Shown here in pieces: positions 19,754 through 27,561 of a DNA stretch of 64,000 bases. This stretch comes from Streptomyces physcomitrii (lineage in GTDB: Bacteria; Actinomycetota; Actinomycetes; Streptomycetales; Streptomycetaceae): positions 186,001-250,000 of the forward strand of contig NZ_JAAWWP010000004.1 of the NCBI RefSeq assembly GCF_012273655.1, given 5' to 3'. Within the stretch, counting starts at the first letter, position 1; each line of letters begins with the position of its first letter. Below the pieces are notes generated by a model. It had not been told where the DNA came from. It made no database searches and was given only the letters and a program-made list of their open reading frames with translations. A program made the position numbers and the translations under genes.

Positions 19754-20081
19754 GGTCCGAGCCTAGGCCTTACTTGTGGGTAGACATTCTTTTCCGCGTG
19801 ACCGCCGAACGGCCTTTGCCCGAAGGGCTGTTGACAAGAGTTGAATATGTGAGGGGTGCCGCTCTTCTGAGCGGCCGATCTCCGCCGCCGGGGGTTCTCG
19901 TCGCGGTTTCCTGACCGTTTGCCGGAAGGAATGGCCGGGCGGTGCCGGATTCTCGGCGTACCGCGCTCGTCTGTGCTTTATGCGGCTCGTTTGCCGAGTT
20001 CATTACTTTCTCCGGCCCGGCGCGGGCGGGGCTCGATGCGCGGCCGGGTTCCAGCTCTCGCGGTCCTCCCGGGGCCTCGGG
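19754..20081. other. Intergenic region upstream of pyk
   Basis: 328 bp without a credible gene. It holds the pyk promoter region on the minus strand and a hairpin, GCCGCTC-TTCT-GAGCGGC at 19858-19875, that could terminate the SIMPL-protein gene. A consensus-like TTGACA on the plus strand near 19831 has no matching -10 element at usual spacing. Confidence 0.4.
19858..19875 (-). terminator. Hairpin downstream of the SIMPL-domain gene
   Basis: Perfect 7-bp arms GCCGCTC and GAGCGGC with a TTCT loop, about 205 bp after the stop of the minus-strand gene at 20082. Weak candidate terminator. Confidence 0.35.
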
Positions 20082-20774
20082 TCACAAGCGGGGCGGGTGG
20101 AGGGTGAAGCGGGCGTTGACCTGGGCGTGGACGGTCTGGCGCTGCGGTTCCAGGTCGAGCGGGGCGGGCTCCTCCTCCGCGTTGCCGCCGAGGGCGCGGC
20201 GGGCACCGCGGCCGGCGCGGCCGAAACCGGGCTGGGGCGCGGGGCTTTCGGCGCCGATGTCGGCGAGTTCGAGCAGGGAGTCGAGAGTGGTGCCGAGGGC
20301 CTCGGCGTATTCGCGGGCGCGCTGGACGGCCTCGCGGACGGCCAGCTGGCGGGCCTCGCGGTGGGCGGGCGAGTCGGGGTGGAGGTCCCACCAGGGTCCG
20401 CCGAGGCGGGTGAGTTCGTTCCCGGCGAGGCGGGTGGTGAGTTCGCCGAGGGCGGTGAAGTCGGTGAGGTGGGCGGTGAGATGGACGCGGCCGTGGTAGG
20501 CGCGGACGCGTTCGGTGCGGCCGTGGCGGCCGAGTTCGGGGGTGAGGGAGAAGGCGCCGGTCTCCAGTTTGTGGACGGCGTCCGCATAGCTCCGGACGAG
20601 TTCGAGGGTGGCGTTGTTGCGGCGGGTCAGCTGGGCGAGGGCGTCGTGCCGGTCGGTGCCGCGGGCGCTGACGGTGATGTCGAGGCGGGCGACCTCGGGG
20701 TCGACTTCGAGCCGCGCCTCACCGCGGACGGCGAGACGGGGTGCTTCGGGTGTGCCGTGCGGGGGGTGGGTCAT
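20082..20774 (-). CDS. SIMPL (DUF541) domain protein, cytoplasmic form
   Basis: 230 aa. ATG 20774 (MTHPPHGTPEAPRLAVRGEA) was chosen over an in-frame codon 22 residues upstream because AGAAGGG precedes it and the conserved domain starts just after. The body is one SIMPL/DUF541 domain: RLEVDPEVARLDITVSARG, ALAQLTRRNNATLELVRSYA, TDFTALGELTTRLAG, and AHREARQLAVREAVQRAREYAEALG. Family members from other bacteria are mostly periplasmic; the molecular role is unknown. Here no signal peptide is seen, so a cytoplasmic location is likely. The divergent gene is the Tat-exported nucleotidase. Confidence 0.8.
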   Translation of the reverse strand: MTHPPHGTPEAPRLAVRGEARLEVDPEVARLDITVSARGTDRHDALAQLTRRNNATLELVRSYADAVHKLETGAFSLTPELGRHGRTERVRAYHGRVHLTAHLTDFTALGELTTRLAGNELTRLGGPWWDLHPDSPAHREARQLAVREAVQRAREYAEALGTTLDSLLELADIGAESPAPQPGFGRAGRGARRALGGNAEEEPAPLDLEPQRQTVHAQVNARFTLHPPRL

Positions 20775-20994
20775 GGCGGGCCCTTCTGCCGGTGAGGAGT
20801 TGGCGGTCACAGGTGGTGGCGGGGTGGGTCCACTGTGCATCGGCGGGGCGGCGAGGGAGGTGCCGGGCCGGGGATGGTTGCCTGTTCGGTATCGGGAGGG
20901 GGTGTTGCGGCGGGTGGGATTGCGCCAGAATCTACGCGCGTTGTGTCCGCGGTGGACGCGGCTGCGTGGTCCGTCGGTACGACTGGGAGTGGAA

Positions 20995-22803
20995 ATGGCG
21001 CTCGGCAGAAGGAAGTTCCTGGGCAGTTCGGTCGCGGCAGGCGCGGGGGCGGGCCTGGTGGCCGCCGGCGCCCCGGCGGCGGAGGCGGCAGCGGGGAGCG
21101 CGGCGGGCCGCCACGGGCGCGAGCGGCGCTACTCCTTCACCGTGATGGGCACCACGGACCTGCACGGAAACGCCCTGAACTGGGACTACTTCACCGACAA
21201 GGAGTACGACGACAAGGACCACAACGACGTGGGCCTGGCGAAGATCTCCACGCTGGTCTCGCAGGTGCGCCGTGAGAAGGGCGCCCGCAACACCCTCCTC
21301 ATCGACGCGGGCGACACCATCCAGGGCACCCAGCTCTCGTACTACTACGCGCGGGTCGACCCGATCACCGCGCAGCACGGCCCGGTGCATCCGATGGCCA
21401 AGGCGATGAACGCGATCGGCTATGACGCGGCGGCGCTCGGCAACCACGAGTTCAACTACGGGATCCCGGTGCTGCGGAAGTTCGAGGAGCAGTGCGATTT
21501 CCCGCTGCTCGGCGCCAACGCGCTGGACGCGCGGACCGAGCGGCCCGCTTTCCGGCCGTATGTGATGAAGCGGCTGCGGACGCCCTGCGGCCGGGATGTG
21601 CGGGTGGCGGTGCTCGGTCTGACGAATCCGGGGATCGCGATCTGGGACAAGGCCAATGTGCAGGGCAAGATGACCTTTCCCGGTCTGGAGGAGCAGGCGG
21701 CGAAGTGGGTGCCGAGGCTGCGTTCGATGGGCGCGGATGTGGTGATCGTCTCGGCGCATTCGGGGGCGAGCGGGACCTCTTCGTGGGGTGACCAACTGCC
21801 GTATGTGGAGAACGCGGCGGGTCTGGTGGCCGAGCAGGTGCCGGGGATCGACGCGATTCTGGTGGGGCACGCGCATCTCGAGGTACCCGAGTATTTCGTG
21901 ACGAACAAGGAGACCGGGAAGCAGGTCGTCCTCTCGGAGCCCGCGAAGTGGGGGCAGCGGCTGACGCTCTTCGATTTCGAGGTGGTGTGGTCGCGGGGCC
22001 GCTGGGTCGTTCAGAGCGCGGGCGCGAAGGTCCTGAACTCCAATACGGTGCCCGAGGACAAGCGGATCTCCGGAATGCTCACGAAGGAGCACAAGAAGGT
22101 CGTCGCCTATGTGAACCAGGTGATCGGCACGAACAAGACGGAGATGTCCTCGGCCGAGGCCCCGTACAAGGATGTGCCGATCATCGATCTGATCAACCAC
22201 ATCCAGGCGGCCACGGTGAAGGAGGCGCTGGCCGGTACGGAGTACGCCGAGCTTCCGGTGCTCTCGCAGGCGGCGTGCTTCTCGCGGGCGGCGGTGATTC
22301 CGGGCGGCGAGGTGACGATCCGGGACGTGGCCGGTCTCTACACCTTCGAGAACACCCTGGAGGCGCGGCTGATGACGGGCGCGCAGCTCCGCGCCTATCT
22401 GGAGTTCTCCGCGAACTATTTCGTGCAGACCGCCGCCGACGCCCCGGTGGACCCGGCGAAGCTGACGAACGCCGACAACATCCCGGACTACAACTACGAC
22501 GTGGTGGGCGGCCTTTCGTACGAGATCGACGTGGCGAAGGCCGCGGGGTCGCGGGTGGCGGAGCTGATGTTCGACGGGAAGCCGCTGGACGACAAGGCGG
22601 AGTTCGTGCTCGCGGTGAACAACTACCGGGCGAGCGGGGGCGGGAACTTCCCGGGTGTGGCCGGCGCGAAGCAGCTGTGGGCCAATTCGGAGGAGATCCG
22701 CAACACGATGATCACCTGGGTGAAGGAGAAGGGCGAGATCGACCCCGCGGAGTTCGCCGCGGTGGAGTGGAAGCTGACCCGGGACGGAACTCCGGTGTTC
22801 TGA
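20995..22803 (+). CDS. Tat-exported 5'-nucleotidase / 2',3'-cyclic phosphodiesterase
   Basis: 602 aa, UshA/CpdB-like metallophosphoesterase that should release phosphate and nucleosides from extracellular nucleotides. ATG 20995 follows GGGAGTGGAA. The N-terminus MALGRRKFLGSSVAAGAG is a twin-arginine signal with an AEA-type cleavage region. The catalytic domain has all metal-site motifs: TTDLHGN, DAGDTIQG, ALGNHEFNYG, VIVSAHSG and ILVGHAHLE. The C-terminal 5'-nucleotidase domain includes QAACFSRAAVIPGGEVTIRD and TFENTLEARLMTGAQLRAYL and ends in VNNYRASGGGNFPG. No anchor at the end, so secreted or wall-associated. Monocistronic by context. Confidence 0.93.
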   Translation: MALGRRKFLGSSVAAGAGAGLVAAGAPAAEAAAGSAAGRHGRERRYSFTVMGTTDLHGNALNWDYFTDKEYDDKDHNDVGLAKISTLVSQVRREKGARNTLLIDAGDTIQGTQLSYYYARVDPITAQHGPVHPMAKAMNAIGYDAAALGNHEFNYGIPVLRKFEEQCDFPLLGANALDARTERPAFRPYVMKRLRTPCGRDVRVAVLGLTNPGIAIWDKANVQGKMTFPGLEEQAAKWVPRLRSMGADVVIVSAHSGASGTSSWGDQLPYVENAAGLVAEQVPGIDAILVGHAHLEVPEYFVTNKETGKQVVLSEPAKWGQRLTLFDFEVVWSRGRWVVQSAGAKVLNSNTVPEDKRISGMLTKEHKKVVAYVNQVIGTNKTEMSSAEAPYKDVPIIDLINHIQAATVKEALAGTEYAELPVLSQAACFSRAAVIPGGEVTIRDVAGLYTFENTLEARLMTGAQLRAYLEFSANYFVQTAADAPVDPAKLTNADNIPDYNYDVVGGLSYEIDVAKAAGSRVAELMFDGKPLDDKAEFVLAVNNYRASGGGNFPGVAGAKQLWANSEEIRNTMITWVKEKGEIDPAEFAAVEWKLTRDGTPVF

Positions 22804-23439
22804 GCGGGGATCACGGAATGCGGGGTCGCTGACTTTCGCGCTCGCCGACTTGGCGATCGCCGGGTTTCGGGGGCGGTGGCTTTCGGGGGCGGCTTTCGGG
22901 AAGCGGTGGCTTTCCCGGGCGGCTGCTCTTCGAGGTCGCCGGCTCGCGAGGGCCGGTTGGCTCTCGGAGGTCTTCGGATCCCCGGTTTCGTGTTCCTTCG
23001 GATCGCGCGGATTTCCGGGCGTCCGGTGCTTTGGGTTCTCTCCGGCTCGCGTCCGGCGCGGCAGGCCTTCGGGGCTTGCGGCGCGGGTGCTGAGGCGGGG
23101 TGGTGCGGCCGCGGCCGGCAGTTGGGTGGACTGCCGGTCGCGGTCTTTTGTATGCCCGGACGGAGGCCGGTCGGGGCACGGGCCAGGAGCCGGTGCCGAG
23201 GTGCCCGAGAGGGAGTTGTCCACAGGTGGGTGGGAGGGCGCCGGAGGCAGGTATAGGCTTGGCAAAGGCCGGGTAATGACGGCCTCTGTTCGCCTCTTCG
23301 GTGGCCGGGGGCCGTGCCTGTGGCACCGGTCCGGTCCGGGCGGGGGCCGGTAGGGGGTCACGACCGGGTGCAGGGGCGGGTGCGGTGCAGCGGTTGCCGC
23401 TGCCCCGGCGGGAACCATCGGAAGGGTACGACGAGCCGT
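22804..23439. other. Intergenic region between nucleotidase and MarR genes
   Basis: 636 bp with no credible gene. The first 120 bp are built from degenerate copies of a GGTGGCTTTCGGG-like unit. Near the far end a single TTGTCCACA (23216-23224) matches the Streptomyces DnaA-box consensus, and a TATAGGCT element at about 23251 is a plausible -10 for the MarR gene. Confidence 0.45.
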
Positions 23440-24039
23440 ATGACCGAGCAGAGCAGTCTGACGGGTCCCCAGCCGGGGGGCGGTGAGCAGATCGGCCGAC
23501 AGGTCGACGAGGCCGAGGAGGTCGCGCTGGCCGTGACCGCGGTCTCCCGCCTCTTCGTGGAGATATCGGCTCGTTCGCTGGCCTCGGTCGACGGAACCCT
23601 GACCCTGCCGCAGCTGCGCGCGCTGGTGGTCCTGGAGCGCTGCGGACCCGTGAAGCTGGCGGCGCTGGCCTCGGTCCTCGGGGTCAATCCCTCGACGGCG
23701 CTCAGGATGGTGGAGCGGCTGGAGGCCCAGGACCTCGCGCACCGGGCGCCCAATCCGGGCAACCGCCGCGAGGTGGTGCTGCGGATGAGCGCCAAGGGCC
23801 AGTCCCTGGTCGACCGGGTGCTGCGGCACCGGCAGCGGGAGATACGCGCCCTGGTGGACCGGCTCCCGGCCGGGGACCGCCCCCAGTTGCTCGCCTCGCT
23901 GCATGTGCTGGCGCGGGCGGCGGGCGGGCAGGTGGACGAGGACCCGCTGGACGAGGTGCGCCGGGTCGCCGGTCTCGTCGACGATCCGCTCAATCCCTCA
24001 CCGCGGGCGGGGGGCCGGCTGCGTCCCGCGGAGTCCTGA
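23440..24039 (+). CDS. MarR-family transcriptional regulator
   Basis: 199 aa. ATG 23440 (MTEQSSLTGPQPGG) starts the product; GGAAGGG is present but about 17 bp upstream, so the start is likely rather than proven. The winged helix-turn-helix is clear: ALAVTAVSRLFVEISARSLA, LTLPQLRALVVLERCGPVKL, ALASVLGVNPSTALRMVERL (recognition helix), RAPNPGNRREVVLRMSAKG (wing). A 40-residue C-terminal tail follows the last dimerisation helix. Convergent with the N-hydroxylase gene, with the last 50 bp of the two reading frames overlapping. It might respond to a small phenolic or siderophore-like ligand, but nothing in the sequence shows which genes it controls. Confidence 0.88.
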   Translation: MTEQSSLTGPQPGGGEQIGRQVDEAEEVALAVTAVSRLFVEISARSLASVDGTLTLPQLRALVVLERCGPVKLAALASVLGVNPSTALRMVERLEAQDLAHRAPNPGNRREVVLRMSAKGQSLVDRVLRHRQREIRALVDRLPAGDRPQLLASLHVLARAAGGQVDEDPLDEVRRVAGLVDDPLNPSPRAGGRLRPAES

Positions 24040-25633
24040 GCGCGGACCCCGCCGAGTCGGGCGGGGGGACGGTGATGCCCGGCGGGGCGGTGGGGCTCCC
24101 GGCGGGGGCGGACTCAACCGCGGGTACGGGCGCGGGTGCCGGTACGGATCCAAGCGCGCGTACGGACCCGGGTGCGGACCCCTTTCCGGTCCCGGAAGCG
24201 GATGCGGTCCCCGGTGGCGTCCCAGGTGTCCCGGATGTCCTGGGCATCCCGAGTGTCCCTGCCGTCCCGGGTGCGGATGCCGTCGGCTGGTGCAGGCCGA
24301 AGCGGGTGAAGGCGGTGCGCTGCGGCAGCGGGTAGGCGGTGGTGCCGGTGAGGGCGTTGAGGATGGTGGCGCTGCGCCAGGCGGCGAGCCCGAGGTCGGG
24401 TGCGCCGACGCCGTGGGTGTGCCGTTCGGCGTTCTGTACGTAGATGTTGCTGCCGCCGCGGGTGAGCGCGGGGTCGAGGGCGAGCCGGTAGTGCGCGTCC
24501 ACGGCGAGGCGCCCCGAGCTGTCGCGCCGCAGGTGGGGTTCGAGGGCGCCGAGGAGCTGGTCGAGGGGGCGTTCGCGGTAGCCGGTGGCGAGGACGACGG
24601 CGTCGGTGGTGTGGCGGGTGCGGGTGCCCTGGCGGCCGTGTTCCAGGTGGAGTTCGATGCGGCCGTCGCCGACGCGGCCCGCGGTGCGGACGGTGACGCC
24701 GGGGGTGAGGGTGGCGTCCGGCCAGTGGCCGTTGAGGGTGCGCCGGTACAGCTCGTCGTGGATGGCGCCGAGGGTGCCGCTGTCGATGCCCTTGTGGAGT
24801 TGCCACTGCCGGGGCAGCAGGCTGTCGCGGGCGCTCTCGGGCAGCTGGTGGAAGTAGCGGGTGTAGTCGGGCGTGAAGTGTTCGAGCCCGAGCTTGGAGT
24901 ACTCCATGGGCGCGAAGGCCTCGGTGCGGGCCAGCCAGTGGAGTCGTTCGCCGCCGGTGGGCCTGCGTCTGAGGAGGTCGAGGAAGACCTCGGCGCCGGA
25001 CTGCCCGGAACCGATGACGGTGACATGGCCCGCGGCGAGGAGCCGGTCGCGGTGGCGGAGGTAGTCCGCGGAGTGCAGCACCAGGGTGCCCGGGGAGTCG
25101 GCGAGGGGCCGCAGGGCGCCGGGCAGATGGGGCGCGGTGCCGATGCCGAGGGCGAGGTTCCTGGCGTGGGTACGGCCGAGGGACTCGGTCTCGCCGTCGG
25201 CGCCGAGGCGGGAGTAGTCGACCTCGAAGTGGGCGTGGGCGCTGTCCCAGCGGACGGCCTCGACGCGGTGGCCGAAGTGCAGCGCGGGCAGGTGCTCGCT
25301 GACCCAGCGGCAGTAGGCGGCGTATTCGGCGCGGTCGATGTGGAAGCGCTCGGCGAAGTAGAAGGGGAACAGCCGCTCGCGGTGGCGCAGATGGCTGAGG
25401 AAGCTCCACCGGCTGGCGGGGTCGGCGAGGGTCACCAGGTCGGCGAGGAAGGGGACTTGGAGGGTGGTGCCCTCGATGAGCAGCCCGGGGTGCCAGGCGA
25501 AGGCCGGGTTCTGGTCGTAGAAGGCGGTGCCGAGGGTGGTGAGGGGCTGGGCGAGGGCGGCCAGGGAGAGGTTGAAGGGGCCGATGCCGATGCCGACCAG
25601 GTCGTGGGGGGCGGTTTCGCTGGTGCTCGTCAC
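23990..25633 (-). CDS. Lysine/ornithine/diamine N-hydroxylase, siderophore type
   Basis: 547 aa flavoprotein monooxygenase of the IucD/SidA/DesB family, which N-hydroxylates the side-chain amine of lysine, ornithine or a diamine for hydroxamate siderophores. GTG 25633 overlaps the stop of the decarboxylase gene by 4 bp, with GGAAGGAAA as ribosome site. FAD motif GIGIGPFNLSLAAL, substrate-side WHPGLLIEGTTLQVPFLADL, NADPH motif VIGSGQSGAEVFLDLL, and ATGYRERPLDQLL are intact. The normal protein ends near FTRFGLHQP (about residue 446); here about 100 Ala/Pro/Gly/Thr-rich residues follow, with GT/PGT repeats. Coupling to a PLP decarboxylase suggests a decarboxylated amine as substrate, as for DesB and cadaverine. 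No acyltransferase or NIS synthetase gene lies nearby. Confidence 0.88.
   Translation of the reverse strand: MTSTSETAPHDLVGIGIGPFNLSLAALAQPLTTLGTAFYDQNPAFAWHPGLLIEGTTLQVPFLADLVTLADPASRWSFLSHLRHRERLFPFYFAERFHIDRAEYAAYCRWVSEHLPALHFGHRVEAVRWDSAHAHFEVDYSRLGADGETESLGRTHARNLALGIGTAPHLPGALRPLADSPGTLVLHSADYLRHRDRLLAAGHVTVIGSGQSGAEVFLDLLRRRPTGGERLHWLARTEAFAPMEYSKLGLEHFTPDYTRYFHQLPESARDSLLPRQWQLHKGIDSGTLGAIHDELYRRTLNGHWPDATLTPGVTVRTAGRVGDGRIELHLEHGRQGTRTRHTTDAVVLATGYRERPLDQLLGALEPHLRRDSSGRLAVDAHYRLALDPALTRGGSNIYVQNAERHTHGVGAPDLGLAAWRSATILNALTGTTAYPLPQRTAFTRFGLHQPTASAPGTAGTLGMPRTSGTPGTPPGTASASGTGKGSAPGSVRALGSVPAPAPVPAVESAPAGSPTAPPGITVPPPDSAGSALRTPRDAAGPPPAVRD
24105..24295 (-). repeat. Low-complexity repeat coding the C-terminal tail of the N-hydroxylase
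   Basis: The DNA is a run of degenerate 6-9 bp units (variants of GGGTGCGGA, CCCGGGTG and GTCCCGG) that encode short GT, PGT and PVP repeats in the tail from about residue 447 to 540. No similar sequence lies in the catalytic part. Probably expanded by slippage; disordered tail. Confidence 0.6.
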
Positions 25634-27003
25634 GGGAGGTTTCCTTCCACCAGTTTGAGGAGTGCGGCGAGGTCGCCCGGCTGGGTGTGCGGGTTGAGGA
25701 GGGTGGCCTTGAGCCAGAGGCGGCCTCCGTGGCGGGCCCGGCCGAGGACGGCGTGCCCCGCGCCGAGCAGGTCCCTGCGGACGGCGGCGAGGGTGCGGTC
25801 CTCGATGCCGGTCGGGCGGAACAGGACGGTGCTGAGGGCGGGCTCCGCGCAGAGGGTGAAGCGGGGGTGGGCGGCCACCAGGCGGGCCAGTTCGCGGGCC
25901 TGGGCGCAGACATGGTCGGTGAGGGCGCCGAGTCCTTCGCGGCCGAGTGCGCGCAGGGTGACGGCGATCTTGAGGATGTCGGGGCGGCGGGTGGTGCGCA
26001 GTGAGCGCCCGAGGATGTCGGGCAGCCCGGCCTCGGTGTCGTCGTCGGCGTTGAGGTAGTCGGCGCGGTGGTCGAGGGCGGCGAGCTCGGAAGGGTCGCG
26101 GCTGGTGAAGAGTCCGGCGGCGACCGGCTGCCAGCCGAGTTTGTGCAGGTCGAGTGCGGTGGTGTGGGCGCGGTCGAGGCCGGTGAGGAGTCCGCGGTGG
26201 CGGGCGCTGAACAGGAGGGCGCCGCCGTAGGCCGCGTCGATGTGCAGGCGGGCGCCGTGCCGGGCGGCGGTGTCGGCGAGCGCGTCGAGGGGGTCGATGA
26301 GCCCGGCGTCGGTGGTGCCCGCGGTGGCGGCGGCGAGCAGGTTCGGGTGGCCGTCGAGTCCGGCGAGCGCGGCGCCGAGGGCTTCGGGGCGCAGGGTGCC
26401 GTCCGGGGTGGGGACGGTCAGCGGCGGGGGCTGGCCGAGGAGCCAGGCGGCGCGGTGCAGCGAGTGGTGGGCGTTGGCGCCGCAGACCACCTGGACGGGG
26501 CCGGGGCGAAGCTCCCGGGCGAGCAGTACGGCGAGTTGGTTGGCCTCGGTGGCGCCGGTGGTGACCAGGGCGTCGGCGGCGGGGTGGACCTCGGCGGCGA
26601 GGGCCCGGGTGACGAGGGCTTCGAGCGCGGAGGCGGCGGGGGCCTGGTCCCAGGAGTCCATCGAGGGGTTGAGCGCCGAGGCGGCCAGGTCGGCGGCGGT
26701 GGCCACGGCGAGCGGGGGGCAGTGCAGATGGGCGGCGCACAGCGGGTCGGCGGGGTCGGCGGCGCCCTCGGCGACGGCGGTGACGAGGCTGTGCAGGGCG
26801 GGGTGGGCGCCGATGCCCTGCTCGGGCAGGGCGGTGCCGAGGGCCCGGCGGACGCGGGCGGCCACCGCCTCGGGTCCGCCCGCGGGCAGCGGGCCCTGTC
26901 GCCGCAGGGCGCCTTCCTGGAGGGCGGCGAGGACGGTGTCGAGCATCGGGCGCAGGGCGGTCGGGCCTGCGGCCCCTCCGGCGAGAGGCGGCGGGGTGCT
27001 CAA
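25630..27003 (-). CDS. PLP-dependent group II decarboxylase, DesA/DABA-decarboxylase type
   Basis: 457 aa if begun at TTG 27003, which has GAAGGACC at proper spacing; no ATG or GTG fits the conserved N-terminus. The enzyme should decarboxylate a basic or aromatic amino acid (lysine, ornithine, diaminobutyrate or a relative). Visible: SALNPSMDSWDQAPAASALE, GATEANQLAVLLARE, AGTTDAGLIDPLDALAD, the PLP-contacting HIDAAYGGALLFS, the Schiff-base Lys in ALDLHKLGWQP, and a C-terminal domain with LKATLLNPHTQPGDLAALL. The 4-bp overlap with the N-hydroxylase gene makes a desAB-like pair. A Fur/IdeR-type iron box (TTAGGTTAGGCTAACCTAA-like) was sought upstream and not found. Confidence 0.85.
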   Translation of the reverse strand: MSTPPPLAGGAAGPTALRPMLDTVLAALQEGALRRQGPLPAGGPEAVAARVRRALGTALPEQGIGAHPALHSLVTAVAEGAADPADPLCAAHLHCPPLAVATAADLAASALNPSMDSWDQAPAASALEALVTRALAAEVHPAADALVTTGATEANQLAVLLARELRPGPVQVVCGANAHHSLHRAAWLLGQPPPLTVPTPDGTLRPEALGAALAGLDGHPNLLAAATAGTTDAGLIDPLDALADTAARHGARLHIDAAYGGALLFSARHRGLLTGLDRAHTTALDLHKLGWQPVAAGLFTSRDPSELAALDHRADYLNADDDTEAGLPDILGRSLRTTRRPDILKIAVTLRALGREGLGALTDHVCAQARELARLVAAHPRFTLCAEPALSTVLFRPTGIEDRTLAAVRRDLLGAGHAVLGRARHGGRLWLKATLLNPHTQPGDLAALLKLVEGNLP

Positions 27004-27561
27004 TGGCGGTCCTTCAGGTGGGATGCGGGCAGCGGCGCACCAAGCCTGTAGGACCGCCTCGCGGCGCAGGCGCCAAGCAGCGCCGATGCGACCCGAAAGA
27101 GGGAAGCGGGGCGGGAGTTGGGGGCGCGGGGGCGGCCGGGCTGCGAGGAGCGCGGTCCGCTCGCGGCACGTGCGACGGCACCCGGCGGCGGGCCCGGACG
27201 CGATGCCGGGGCCAGAACCGGCCGTACATCCGAGACGGACCCAGGCCGGAACCCGCACATCCCGACCGCAGAACCAGCCGTACACCCAAGACAGACCCGG
27301 ACCGCAGCCCGCACATCCCGACCGCAGCTTCCTCTCACCCCAGGTCGGCTGCCCGAGGCCTGCGCTGCCAGCTCGCCCCGGCGCCTCCAGCCGCGGACCG
27401 CGCCCGCACCCGCGCCCATGCCCGGGCCCCGGACGCCGGACGCCGGACGCCGGAGTCGGCGGCCTGCCCGCCGCTCCCCCGCCCGCCCCGGGTGTCCGGG
27501 GTGGCCCGGGGCTACGTCCCCGGCCCGGGCCCGTGCCGCCGGCCGGAATCGGTGGCTGCCG
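27004..27561. other. Intergenic region between pepN and the decarboxylase gene
   Basis: 558 bp on the transcribed side of pepN with no credible gene. It contains the 56-bp direct repeat at 27214-27325. Extensive runs of CCGGACGCCGGA-like short repeats occur near 27430-27460. The promoter for the decarboxylase and hydroxylase pair should lie here, but no clear -10/-35 pair is visible. Confidence 0.45.
27214..27325. repeat. 56-bp imperfect tandem direct repeat
   Basis: Two adjacent copies (27214-27269 and 27270-27325) match at 48 of 56 positions; the shared core includes AGAACC, GCCGTACA and CCCGCACATCCCGACCGC. Noncoding, upstream of the decarboxylase gene. Function unknown. Confidence 0.8.

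Noticed and set aside
22850-23353. Open frames on both strands between nucleotidase and MarR genes
   Set aside because: They are Arg/Gly/Pro-rich, lack the third-position pattern of neighbours and have no start signals; the DNA is partly short repeats.
27004-27420. Open frames extending upstream of the decarboxylase
   Set aside because: The extension would add low-complexity residues coded by the 56-bp repeat; the TTG at 27003 has a ribosome site and fits the family N-terminus.
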